Origin: Kibdelosporangium sp. MJ126-NF4
GTDB taxonomy: Bacteria; Actinomycetota; Actinomycetes; Mycobacteriales; Pseudonocardiaceae
NCBI RefSeq assembly: GCF_000826545.1
Contig: NZ_CDME01000011.1
Location: 1,204,001 to 1,268,000 of the forward strand
DNA: 64,000 bases
Direction: 5' to 3'
The notes under the pieces are model-generated. The model did not search any database. It was not told the origin of the DNA and saw only the letters and a program-made list of their open reading frames with translations. The position numbers and the translations under genes are program-made. This document shows, piece by piece, positions 17,754-25,322 of this stretch. The stretch's first letter is position 1, and each line of letters opens with the position of its first letter.

Positions 17754-19222
17754 GCTGGGTGTCGTCCACCGGTCTGGTGTTGCGGGACCTGGTTCCCGCC
17801 GGACTCCGCCGATCCTGGGTCCGTAGTGGACACTGTCAGGACCGGGAGCTGTACGCGTTGTTCCGTGACCAGGTCCGCGACCATCCGCGACGCACGGCGG
17901 TCATCGACGACGAGGGATCGTTGGACTACACGCGACTGGACAACGCGGTCACCGCACTGGCCGCGCGGCTCACGGCCGCAGGATGCGGATCGACGGACGT
18001 CATCGGTGTGCGGGAAGGGAACACCCGCGTGGCCGTGATCGCCGAACTGGCGGTGCTGGCGATCGGCGCCGTGGTGCTGCCCGTGCCACCTGGCGAACAG
18101 CGCCTGGTCGAGCGAGCCAGGGCCAGCACCCTGATCGCCGACGGCGAGATCACCACCATCCACCCCCGCGTCGGCGGCACTGGACGGCAACGGCCGGATG
18201 CGGAGGCACCGGCACGGATCCTGCTGTCCTCCGGGTCTGAAGCGGAACCGAAGATGGTCGCCTACTCACACAACGCGTTCGCTGGCGGACGCGGCAACTA
18301 CATGCGCGCAGTGCATGGCACGACAGTGGTACCACGGGACTTGGTGCTGGTCTCGCTCAGTTCGTCCTACGGCTCGTTCGGTGTGCCGTACACACTGTGC
18401 CGTGCCGGGGGAACACTGATCCTGACCGGGCGATTCGAAGCGGGCGCCGCGCTGGGACTGGTCACCGAGCACCGCCCGACCCACGTCTTCGGGGTGCCCA
18501 CGATGTGGCACCGGATGGCCGGGCATCCGGCCGATGTGGACACGTCAGGGCTTGTCGCCATGGTGTCGAGTGGTGACGTGCTGCCCGCGTCCACGCTGGA
18601 CAGGTGCCGCGACCGCTTCGGTGTCGACATGATCAGCGTCTACGGCTCGTCCGACGGCGTCAACTGTCACACCAGGACACCGGAGAAAGGCGCGGGCGTG
18701 CCGGACCCTGCGGTGTGTGACATCCGGATCGTGGACGGTGAGATCCAGGCTCGCGGCCCGATGACACCACTGTGTTACGTCAACGCGCCGAATCTGGACG
18801 CCATGTATCGGGCCGAGGACGGCTGGATCCGCACCGGCGACCACGGTTGTCTCGACGACGGGGGCGCTCTGCACGTCACCGGCCGGATCAAACGCGTGGT
18901 GATCCGCGGCGGCTACACGATCGGCCCGGCCGAGGTGGAGCACGCGATCGGCGGCCACCCGGCCATCGACGAGGTCGCGTGTGTCCCGGTCCCGGATACC
19001 GAGCTGGGGGAACGGCTGTGCGCGTGCGTGACCATCCGGAAAGGACACGAACCGCCGACGCTGCCCGACCTCACGGCGTTCCTCGCGGCGAGCGGAGTGG
19101 CGACCGCCAAACTCCCCGAGTTCCTGCTGGCTCTGCCGGAGCTGCCGCTGGGCCGGACCGGCAAGATCTGCCACCGCACGGTGACCGTGCTTGCCACCCG
19201 CCACTGTGGACAGCGGGCCTGA
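17750..19222 (+). CDS. AMP-forming acyl ligase 2 (ANL superfamily)
   Basis: 490 residues. The P-loop is degenerate (SSGSEAEPK near 160 instead of TSGTTGxPK) but keeps the terminal Pro-Lys. ISVYGSSDGVN is the A5 region, WIRTGDHGCLDDGG the A7 motif, VIRGGYTIGPAEVE the hinge, and GRTGKICH carries the C-terminal lysine (about Lys472). Probably an active adenylating enzyme of the acyl- or aryl-acid type. ATGA overlap with the CoA-transferase. It is the last gene of the nine-gene rightward operon and ends 12 bases from the convergent phosphorylase gene. Confidence 0.84.
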   Translation: MSWVSSTGLVLRDLVPAGLRRSWVRSGHCQDRELYALFRDQVRDHPRRTAVIDDEGSLDYTRLDNAVTALAARLTAAGCGSTDVIGVREGNTRVAVIAELAVLAIGAVVLPVPPGEQRLVERARASTLIADGEITTIHPRVGGTGRQRPDAEAPARILLSSGSEAEPKMVAYSHNAFAGGRGNYMRAVHGTTVVPRDLVLVSLSSSYGSFGVPYTLCRAGGTLILTGRFEAGAALGLVTEHRPTHVFGVPTMWHRMAGHPADVDTSGLVAMVSSGDVLPASTLDRCRDRFGVDMISVYGSSDGVNCHTRTPEKGAGVPDPAVCDIRIVDGEIQARGPMTPLCYVNAPNLDAMYRAEDGWIRTGDHGCLDDGGALHVTGRIKRVVIRGGYTIGPAEVEHAIGGHPAIDEVACVPVPDTELGERLCACVTIRKGHEPPTLPDLTAFLAASGVATAKLPEFLLALPELPLGRTGKICHRTVTVLATRHCGQRA

Positions 19223-19234
19223 GTGGAGGAGTGG

Positions 19235-20038
19235 TCAGTCGGGCAGGCGCAGGCTCGGCTCCAGATCGTCGAGCGCTTGCCCGCATGTGCAGTTCTGCTC
19301 GTCAGGAAGGTGGCTGATCGTGCGGAACACCAGGTCCCGCAAACGGTTGACGTTGCGCGCGAACGCCTCGAACACGTCTGTCTGGGTGACGGACTCACCC
19401 GCGTCGACTCCCGCGTCGACGTCCGTGACGAGCGCGATCGACGTGTAGCACTGGGCGAGTTCCCTGGCGAGAACGGCTTCCGGCATACCGGTCATGTTCA
19501 CCACCGACCAGCCCGCCGCCGCGTACCACTGTGACTCGGCGCGGCTGGAGAACCGAGGCCCTGGGATGACGACCATCGTGCCGCCCAGCCTCGGCGCGTC
19601 CTCCAGCGACGCGCCCGCCTTGCCCACGGCGGCCGTTCCCACTGGGCAGTAGGGATCGGCGAACGACACGTGTACGGCCCCGTGGTCGTAGAACGTGCTG
19701 ATCCGGCCCTGTGTCCGGTCCACGACCTGGTCCGGCACCACGATGCTGCCCGGCCCGATGGCCGGGTCGAGCGAGCCGACCGCACACGGCGCCAGTACCT
19801 GCCGGACGCCGAGTTGCCGCAACGCCCACAGGTTCGCGCGGTAGTTGATCCGGTGCGGCGGAAGGCTGTGCCCGGCGCCGTGCCGCGGCACGAAGGCGAC
19901 CCTGCGTCCATGCACCTCACCGACGGTGATCGCGCCGGACGGCGTCCCGTACGGGGTGGAGACAGCCAAGGTCTCGGCGTTGTCGAACAGTTCGTAGAAA
20001 CCGCTTCCGCCGATCACGCCGATGTCCGCGGTGATCAT
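19235..20038 (-). CDS. mtnP: S-methyl-5'-thioadenosine phosphorylase
   Basis: 267 residues, trimeric MTAP/PNP family. GVIGGSGFYEL is at the N terminus, with PRHGAGHSLPPHRINYRAN and the substrate-binding VNMTGMPEAVLAREL. The enzyme cleaves methylthioadenosine with phosphate into adenine and 5-methylthioribose-1-phosphate, the first step of methionine salvage. MTA is released by aminocarboxypropyl transfer, SAM cyclisation or polyamine synthesis, so its place at the edge of the cluster hints at such chemistry (inference). The start overlaps the stop of a 27-codon ORF by 4 bases. Confidence 0.88.
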   Translation of the reverse strand: MITADIGVIGGSGFYELFDNAETLAVSTPYGTPSGAITVGEVHGRRVAFVPRHGAGHSLPPHRINYRANLWALRQLGVRQVLAPCAVGSLDPAIGPGSIVVPDQVVDRTQGRISTFYDHGAVHVSFADPYCPVGTAAVGKAGASLEDAPRLGGTMVVIPGPRFSSRAESQWYAAAGWSVVNMTGMPEAVLARELAQCYTSIALVTDVDAGVDAGESVTQTDVFEAFARNVNRLRDLVFRTISHLPDEQNCTCGQALDDLEPSLRLPD

Positions 20039-20118
20039 GACGCGACCTGCAACGAGTCGAGCACGGCGTCGTCGGTCACGCCCGAGTCGGGGTCCGGCAT
20101 GATCTGCAACAGCGTCAT
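20035..20118 (-). CDS. 27-residue ORF coupled to the MTA phosphorylase gene
   Basis: Too short for routine gene finding. An ATG at 20118 lies 7 bases after AGGAG and opens a 27-codon frame starting MTLLQIMPDPDSG and ending LDSLQVAS. Its TGA overlaps the mtnP ATG (ATGA), exactly like the real gene junctions nearby. The first residues recall the start of acireductone dioxygenases (MtnD), another methionine-salvage enzyme, so it may be an in-frame-deleted remnant. It could equally be a leader peptide or a small functional peptide. No cysteines are present. Translation is likely; function is unknown. Confidence 0.5.
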   Translation of the reverse strand: MTLLQIMPDPDSGVTDDAVLDSLQVAS

Positions 20119-20194
20119 GTTCACTCTCCTGTCTTCGGCTCAGTCCTAGGAGGGCGTCGCCTCCAACATACCCCGGTCGCCACCAGCGGAGGTC

Positions 20195-20785
20195 TCAGTC
20201 CAAGGGGCTGCCACGCCACCGCCATCCTTCCTGCCGAGGATGGCCGGGCAGCTCAAGCCGGTCGGTGGCCCACAGCAACGCCGTCCACGGGTCCTCGGAC
20301 GTGAGGTCGGCGGTGGTGTGCGGGAACATCCGGGCGAGCACACGGGCACACATGTCACGTGGCGGGTCGATGGTGACGCCGAGGCCGCGTGCCATGTCCT
20401 CGCCATGTACCAACGCTTCCACACAGCCCATTCCCGCGAAACCCTCGGGATCCGATGTGCCGGTCGGGTGGTACGCGCGAGCGGAGGGCGCCGCGGTCCG
20501 CACCGCGGACGACAGCATCCCCGTGCCGGTCATCGCGAACTCGAGCACCTCGGCTGCGCTGGCGTCCTTGTCAACGCTGGCAAGGAAACGTACATAACGC
20601 GTGGCGGGCAGGGCGATGAGCTGGGCCGCGTAGGACAGCAGACAGTCGCCGAGGTGCTCGGCCGTGTGCCAGCAATCCCAGTCGCCGGTGCCCGCCGCTG
20701 TCGACCAATCCCGATCGGTCACCGGACTCAGCGCGGTCACCACGCTGGCGATCGCCGCGTCGAGATCGTCAGCCGTGACAGTCAT
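20195..20785 (-). CDS. DinB/maleylpyruvate-isomerase-fold metal-dependent protein
   Basis: 196 residues resembling the actinobacterial TIGR03086-like/mycothiol-dependent maleylpyruvate isomerase N-terminal family, a four-helix DinB fold with a three-histidine metal site. Visible ligand candidates are in WHTAEHLGD near residue 40 and EALVHGEDMARGL near residue 124. These proteins are thiol-dependent S-transferases or isomerases, often of unknown substrate. The ATG has no clear ribosome site. It lies 55 bases after the ABC transporter and 76 bases before the 27-codon ORF on the same strand, so it may be in their operon. Confidence 0.7.
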   Translation of the reverse strand: MTVTADDLDAAIASVVTALSPVTDRDWSTAAGTGDWDCWHTAEHLGDCLLSYAAQLIALPATRYVRFLASVDKDASAAEVLEFAMTGTGMLSSAVRTAAPSARAYHPTGTSDPEGFAGMGCVEALVHGEDMARGLGVTIDPPRDMCARVLARMFPHTTADLTSEDPWTALLWATDRLELPGHPRQEGWRWRGSPLD

Positions 20786-20840
20786 ATGGCCAGCCTAGGC
20801 GATCACCGGCGATACGTGCGGAGTACTACCCGCGCGCGGG

Positions 20841-22595
20841 TCACGCCCGGGTCTCCGTGGCGGCGGCAAGGTGCCAGCTGCGGGCGTGTTCGTACTGCTC
20901 GGCCAGCCGGGCGAACACACCGCCGGTGTGGCGGAGTTGTTCTGGTGTCCCGGTTTCCGCCACACGCCCGTCGGTGAGCGCGACCACCTGGCTCGCGGCG
21001 GCGAGGGTGGCCGGGCGGTGTGCGATCACGAGGACCGTGCGCCGTGGATCCGCGGCCAGGTTGGCGATCGCGGTGCTGATCGCGCGTTCGTTCTCCGGAT
21101 CGAGCGCCGACGCCGCCTCGTCGATCAGCACAATGGGGGAGTTCTTCAGGAACGCCCGTGCGATCGACACCCGCTGGCGTTCCCCGCCGGACAACTGCAG
21201 CCCGCCCTCGCCCACCCGCGTCTGCCACCCGGCGGGCAGTCGGTCGACGACCTCGTCCAGCCGGGCCGCGCGTGCGGCGGCGTGGAGTTCGGCGTCGGTG
21301 GCGTCCGGGAGCGCGAGGCGCAGGTTCTCCTCGATCGTCATGTCGAACAGGTACACGTCCTGGAAGACGATGGTGATCTGGTCGAGCAGCGCGGAGTGGT
21401 CGAAGTCGCGGACGTCGGTCCCGCCGACGCGCACCGCGCCGGAACTGGTGTCGAAGAACCGGGCGATCAGCCGGATCACGGTCGTCTTGCCCGCGCCGGA
21501 CGGCCCGACGAGCGCGGTGACCGAGCCTGGCGGGCAACGGAAGCTGACGCCCGACAGCGCCGGTGTGCCGTCGGGGTAGTCGAAGCCGACGTCGTCGAAC
21601 TCGACGGCTGTGTCCGCGAGGGCGCTGACCGGCTCGGCCGCCGCGGGCAGGGCAGGAGTGTCCATGATGGACTGGACACGGCCCGTGGCGTTGTCCATCG
21701 CCCGCAACGCGCCGATCAGTTCGATCTGCGCGCCCAGTGGTTCGAGGAAGCGCACCGCGAGCACGAGCACCGCGACGACGTCCGGCACGATCAGTTGCCC
21801 GTCGAGCAGCAACAGCACTCCGGCGATCAGGACCACGACGAACCCGCCGAGTACCACCGCGGTGTAGGACAGGTCGGGCACCTGGGAACGACGCAGCCCC
21901 TGCCGGTAAACTCGGCGATGGTCGTCGAGGGCCGTCCGCATCCGCTCGGTTCCGGTGCTGCCCCGTCCTGCTGCGCGCAGCACCGACTGGGCTTGGCCGA
22001 ACTCGATGGCGCGCCCGGCGACCTCGGTGGCCGCGGCGTCCAGGTTGCGTTCGGCGACCGACGCGACGTTGCCCGCGTGCCGCAGCGCCAACCAGGCAAG
22101 CGGCAGGATCAGGGCGAACAGCAGTGCCATCCGCCAGTCGACGGCGAAACTGACGCCGACGATCGTGATCGGAACCACGGCCGAGGTGATCGCCGGGCCG
22201 CCGATGGTCACCGCGAGCTGTCCGACGGCTCCGGCGTCGGCGGTGACCGCGCGGGCCAGCCGCGCCTTCTGCCTGGTGCCGAACCAGCCCAGTGGCAGTG
22301 TGGCCACGTGCCGGATCAGGCGCAGCCGCAGTTGCCCGGCCACGCCCATGCTGGCGGCGAACCCGATCGGGGTGGTGATCACCGCGAGCACACCGTACGC
22401 GAGCAAACCGGCGCCGCCGAGCCAGAGCCACGGTGCGGCGGCGGCGAAGTCGGGTTCCGGGCGCATCAGCGCGCGGAAGAGGGGGACGAGCAGGCCGAGC
22501 AGAAGTCCCTGCAGGACACCGAGCACGACCTGCAGGACGGCGAACCGGGCCAGTGCCCCGGCGTGCGACAGCAGGGAGTACAGGTGCCGGATCAT
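20841..22595 (-). CDS. ABC transporter, fused permease/ATPase half 2 (IrtB/YbtQ-like)
   Basis: 584 residues: a six-helix type IV (exporter-fold) membrane domain in the first 300, then an ATPase with Walker A VGPSGAGKTT, signature LSGGERQR and IVLIDEAASALD. The start is the ATG that overlaps the first half's stop (ATGA at 22592-22595); longer reading frames upstream are not real. Heterodimers of this type include IrtAB and YbtPQ, which import siderophores despite an exporter fold, and also siderophore exporters. The iron box upstream of the partner gene supports iron-linked transport. Confidence 0.88.
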   Translation of the reverse strand: MIRHLYSLLSHAGALARFAVLQVVLGVLQGLLLGLLVPLFRALMRPEPDFAAAAPWLWLGGAGLLAYGVLAVITTPIGFAASMGVAGQLRLRLIRHVATLPLGWFGTRQKARLARAVTADAGAVGQLAVTIGGPAITSAVVPITIVGVSFAVDWRMALLFALILPLAWLALRHAGNVASVAERNLDAAATEVAGRAIEFGQAQSVLRAAGRGSTGTERMRTALDDHRRVYRQGLRRSQVPDLSYTAVVLGGFVVVLIAGVLLLLDGQLIVPDVVAVLVLAVRFLEPLGAQIELIGALRAMDNATGRVQSIMDTPALPAAAEPVSALADTAVEFDDVGFDYPDGTPALSGVSFRCPPGSVTALVGPSGAGKTTVIRLIARFFDTSSGAVRVGGTDVRDFDHSALLDQITIVFQDVYLFDMTIEENLRLALPDATDAELHAAARAARLDEVVDRLPAGWQTRVGEGGLQLSGGERQRVSIARAFLKNSPIVLIDEAASALDPENERAISTAIANLAADPRRTVLVIAHRPATLAAASQVVALTDGRVAETGTPEQLRHTGGVFARLAEQYEHARSWHLAAATETRA

Positions 22596-24355
22596 GCCTC
22601 GGTTCCGTTCTGCTGGGCTCGCCACATGCGCGTGTACAGGCCGTCGTGGGCGAGCAGGGTCTGGTGGGTGCCGCGCTCGGTGAGCCTGCCGTGGTCGAGC
22701 ACGAGGATCTGGTCGGCGCTGACGATCGTGTGCAACCGGTGCGCGATCACCAGAACCGTTTTGCCCGAGGCGAGTTCGGCCAACGCGTCCTGCACGGCGG
22801 TCTCGCCGTCCGGGTCCAGTGCCGCAGTGGCCTCGTCGAGGATGACCACCGGGGCGCCGGACAGCATGGCCCTGGCTATCGTCAGGCGTTGGCGTTCGCC
22901 GCCGGACAGTCCGCTGCTCTCGCCGAGGACCGTGTCGTAGCCGTCGGGCAGTTGCTCGATCACGTGGTGGATGTGCGCGGCCTTGGCTGCGGCGCGCACC
23001 TCGTCGTCCGTGGCGTCCGGCCGTCCTATTCGGAGGTTCTCGGTGACCGTGTCGCGCACCAGCACGATTTCCTGGAACACCAACGACATCGACGACAGCA
23101 GTGTGGTGGAGGTGATGTCTCGGATGTCGACGCCGCCGACGCGGATCGCGCCGCCGGTCACGTCGTGGAAGCGCGGGACCAGTGCGGCCAGAGTGGACTT
23201 TCCCGCTCCGGACGGACCGACGAGCGCCGTGATGGTCCCGGGTTCGAGTGTGGCCGTGACGTTCTCGACGGCGTTGGTGATCCCGTCGTAGGAGAACGTG
23301 ACACCGTCCAGTTCGACTCGGTTTCCTGTCGGGGTCTGCGGCTGTACCGGTTCCGGCAGTGGTGGCACGGTCAGTAGCCGCTCGATGTTGCCCGCGGCGA
23401 GCCGTCCTTTGCGGATTCCCTGTGCGCCGTGCACGGCCGGGGTGATCGAGGTTGGCAGTCCGACTCCGACTACCAGCGCGGGTACCAGTTCGGCCATGGT
23501 CAGGTGTCCTGTCGCCACCAGTGCTATGCCGGTGACCGCGATGGCGCCCAGTACCGTCACTTCGGAGGCCAGCAGTCTCGACACGGCTGAGCTGTAACGC
23601 ACCTCGGTGACCCACGTCTTCATCGCCGCCGCGTGCTCGGCCACGGCGTCGTCGAACCGTGCCATGATTCGACCGCCGGTTCCGAACGCTTTCACCACGG
23701 TGATTCCGTCGGCGTACTCGATGCTTGACGCGCTGATCCGGCCCTCCGCGGTCAGCAGACGGCTCATGTGTGTTGTCATCGACCGCATGGAGACCTGGAA
23801 GAACAGCAGCAGCAAGGCAAGGACGGCTGCGGTGACCGCGGCCATCGGCCAGCTGGCGAAGGCGAGATAGGTCAGGCCGACGGCAACCGCTGTTGCCGCG
23901 CCGACCACCTCACCGAACGCGTGCGCGATCAGGTGGTGCATTTCCTCCAGGTCGGTGGTGAGGCGTTTCTTGACCGCACTGGAGCCGTCGGCGCGCAACC
24001 ACCCCAGTGGCACCGTTCCCAGCTTGTGCACCATTCGTGTCCGCAGGTCGTGCAACGTTCGGGCGTCGGCGTAGTGGCCGAGCCTCGACGAAGCGAACAT
24101 GCAGACCAGCCGCACGGCCGCGCCTCCGGCACCGATGGCGACCCAGGCCCAGATCATGCCTGTCGCGAGGTCCGGTGTGGTGGCTACACGCGCGATCTCA
24201 GCGACCGCGATGTACGGCGCGAAACCGGCGGCGGTGCCGATAGCCGACAGCACGGCGCACGTGACCAGGTGCCGCCGCACCGGTCGCAGTAGCCGTGTCA
24301 GCGCGCTCGAACCGATCAGTCGTGGTTCGGGTGTGCTGGTGGCGGTCATCGGCAT
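22592..24355 (-). CDS. ABC transporter, fused permease/ATPase half 1 (IrtA/YbtP-like core)
   Basis: 587 residues: a six-helix membrane domain then an ATPase with Walker A VGPSGAGKST, signature LSGGERQR and VVILDEATAALD. It pairs with the gene at 20841 by a 4-base overlap. It lacks the extra N-terminal siderophore-interacting domain of mycobacterial IrtA. ATG 24355 touches the GGGGG ribosome site, so ATG 24349, two codons in, with a 6-base spacing, may be the true start. A DtxR/IdeR-like box lies about 27 bases upstream. Likely moves a siderophore or the product of the neighbouring cluster. Confidence 0.88.
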   Translation of the reverse strand: MPMTATSTPEPRLIGSSALTRLLRPVRRHLVTCAVLSAIGTAAGFAPYIAVAEIARVATTPDLATGMIWAWVAIGAGGAAVRLVCMFASSRLGHYADARTLHDLRTRMVHKLGTVPLGWLRADGSSAVKKRLTTDLEEMHHLIAHAFGEVVGAATAVAVGLTYLAFASWPMAAVTAAVLALLLLFFQVSMRSMTTHMSRLLTAEGRISASSIEYADGITVVKAFGTGGRIMARFDDAVAEHAAAMKTWVTEVRYSSAVSRLLASEVTVLGAIAVTGIALVATGHLTMAELVPALVVGVGLPTSITPAVHGAQGIRKGRLAAGNIERLLTVPPLPEPVQPQTPTGNRVELDGVTFSYDGITNAVENVTATLEPGTITALVGPSGAGKSTLAALVPRFHDVTGGAIRVGGVDIRDITSTTLLSSMSLVFQEIVLVRDTVTENLRIGRPDATDDEVRAAAKAAHIHHVIEQLPDGYDTVLGESSGLSGGERQRLTIARAMLSGAPVVILDEATAALDPDGETAVQDALAELASGKTVLVIAHRLHTIVSADQILVLDHGRLTERGTHQTLLAHDGLYTRMWRAQQNGTEA

Positions 24356-24381
24356 CCCCCAGGAATGGTGGTCCTAGTTGG

Positions 24382-24400
24382 TTAGGCTTGCCTAAGCTTG
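24382..24400 (-). promoter_or_regulatory. DtxR/IdeR-type iron box before the ABC transporter
   Basis: TTAGGCTTGCCTAAGCTTG matches 14 of 19 positions of the usual iron box (TTAGGTTAGGCTAACCTAA type). It sits 27-45 bases upstream of the ATG at 24355, in the region shared with the divergent MerR gene. This implies iron repression of the transporter operon. Confidence 0.7.
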
Positions 24401-24405
24401 CGTGC

Positions 24406-24419
24406 TCAAGTCGACTTGA
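24406..24419. promoter_or_regulatory. Perfect palindrome before the MerR gene
   Basis: TCAAGTCGACTTGA is a perfect 14-base palindrome directly upstream of, or touching, the possible starts of the MerR gene (24419 or 24434). It is a good candidate for the regulator's own operator; no experiment or second copy supports this. Confidence 0.5.
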
Positions 24420-24433
24420 TGTCAAATGGCTTT

Positions 24434-25060
24434 ATGGTTGAAGGTGTTCGGATCAGCGAGGCCGCTGCTTTGTACGGCCTGTCTCCGTCGACGCTGCGGT
24501 GGTGGGAGGAGCAGGGCGTACTGGGCCCGCTCACCCGGGTGGACGGCAGGCGCCGCTACGACGAGCAGGATCTGCGCAGGCTTGGGCTGGCGTATCTGTG
24601 CTGTGTCATCGGCATGATGCCGCTGGATCGCGCGGCTGTTGTCACCTCGGCCGGTGTTGATCACCAGCGGTGGCACCGGGAAGTGGGGGAGCAGGCGTCT
24701 CGGCTCGACGAGCGGATCGCGCAGTTGCAGGCGGCGCGGGGGTATTTGCGGCACTTGATGGTGTGCGGCAGTGATGATCCGGCGCTGTGTCCGTACCTGG
24801 ACGATCACTTGGTCGAGCGCACGCCACGCGGCCGGATCGCGGAACAGGACCTGGCTGCCGCGGCCCGTGCTGCGGTTGGGCGTTACGAAACTGCGACGGG
24901 CGGGTGTTACGAAAAGATCGGTCAGCGGAGGTGTCCGGTGTGCATGGAGTTCGTGACGCCGGGGGTGCGTGGGCGTCCGCGTGCGTACTGCTCGTCTGCT
25001 TGCCGCCAGCGTGCGTATCGCGGTCGACGCCAGCCGCACAGGACGACTACGCCCGTCTGA
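24434..25060 (+). CDS. MerR-family transcriptional regulator with C-terminal cysteine motif
   Basis: 208 residues. The N-terminal winged helix is clear: RISEAAALYGLSPSTLRWWEEQGVLGP, then GRRRYDEQDLRRL. It is followed by the dimerisation helix. The last 45 residues carry CPVC and YCSSAC, a zinc-ribbon-like four-cysteine arrangement that could bind metal or be structural. ATG 24434 has no ribosome site; ATG 24419 is also possible, and a short or absent leader is plausible. It diverges from the iron-box-controlled ABC transporter and may regulate it. Inducer unknown. Confidence 0.8.
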   Translation: MVEGVRISEAAALYGLSPSTLRWWEEQGVLGPLTRVDGRRRYDEQDLRRLGLAYLCCVIGMMPLDRAAVVTSAGVDHQRWHREVGEQASRLDERIAQLQAARGYLRHLMVCGSDDPALCPYLDDHLVERTPRGRIAEQDLAAAARAAVGRYETATGGCYEKIGQRRCPVCMEFVTPGVRGRPRAYCSSACRQRAYRGRRQPHRTTTPV

Positions 25061-25116
25061 AAAGAAAAAAGAAGCAAGGAAGAGAAAAGAAGAAAAGAAA
25101 AAGAAACCAAGGGGCA
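25061..25116. repeat. Purine-only-type tract outside the HNH element
   Basis: About 55 bases that are almost entirely A and G directly after the MerR stop codon, very unusual in this GC-rich DNA. Read from the other strand it is a T-rich tract lying outward of the left inverted repeat, mirroring the pyrimidine-rich DNA at 26797-26870 on the other side. Confidence 0.6.
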
Positions 25117-25134
25117 AGCCAGCTGGAAAAGGTA

Positions 25135-25314
25135 AACTGGCTGGTACGTAACCAACACAGGGTAACCAGCGCTGGTTGTCGGGACCCCTGGCTGGGAGTT
25201 GCGCTCCAACGTAACCAACAGCGCTGACGTAATCAGAGGTAATCCGTTCAAGCCGGGCACGGCGGTGGGTGGCCCATGGGTGGGTGGAGCGTGGCTCACC
25301 ATCCACATCCCGCA
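25135..25314. repeat. Left inverted repeat of the DUF222/HNH element (180 bp)
   Basis: Imperfect inverted copy of 26589-26768. Matching blocks include CTGGTACGTAACCAACACAG, GGTAACCAGCGCT, CTCCAACGTAACCAACAGCG, TAATCCGTTCAA, CCGGGCACGGCGG and CACCATCCACATCCCGCA, separated by scattered substitutions and a small length difference in the middle. Confidence 0.88.
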
Positions 25315-25322
25315 GCGGCGGG

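Noticed and set aside
20841..23615. 924-codon frame covering one ABC half plus an upstream extension
   Set aside because: The first 340 codons are Arg/Thr-rich nonsense antisense to nothing useful; they lie under the other ABC gene. The real start is 22595.
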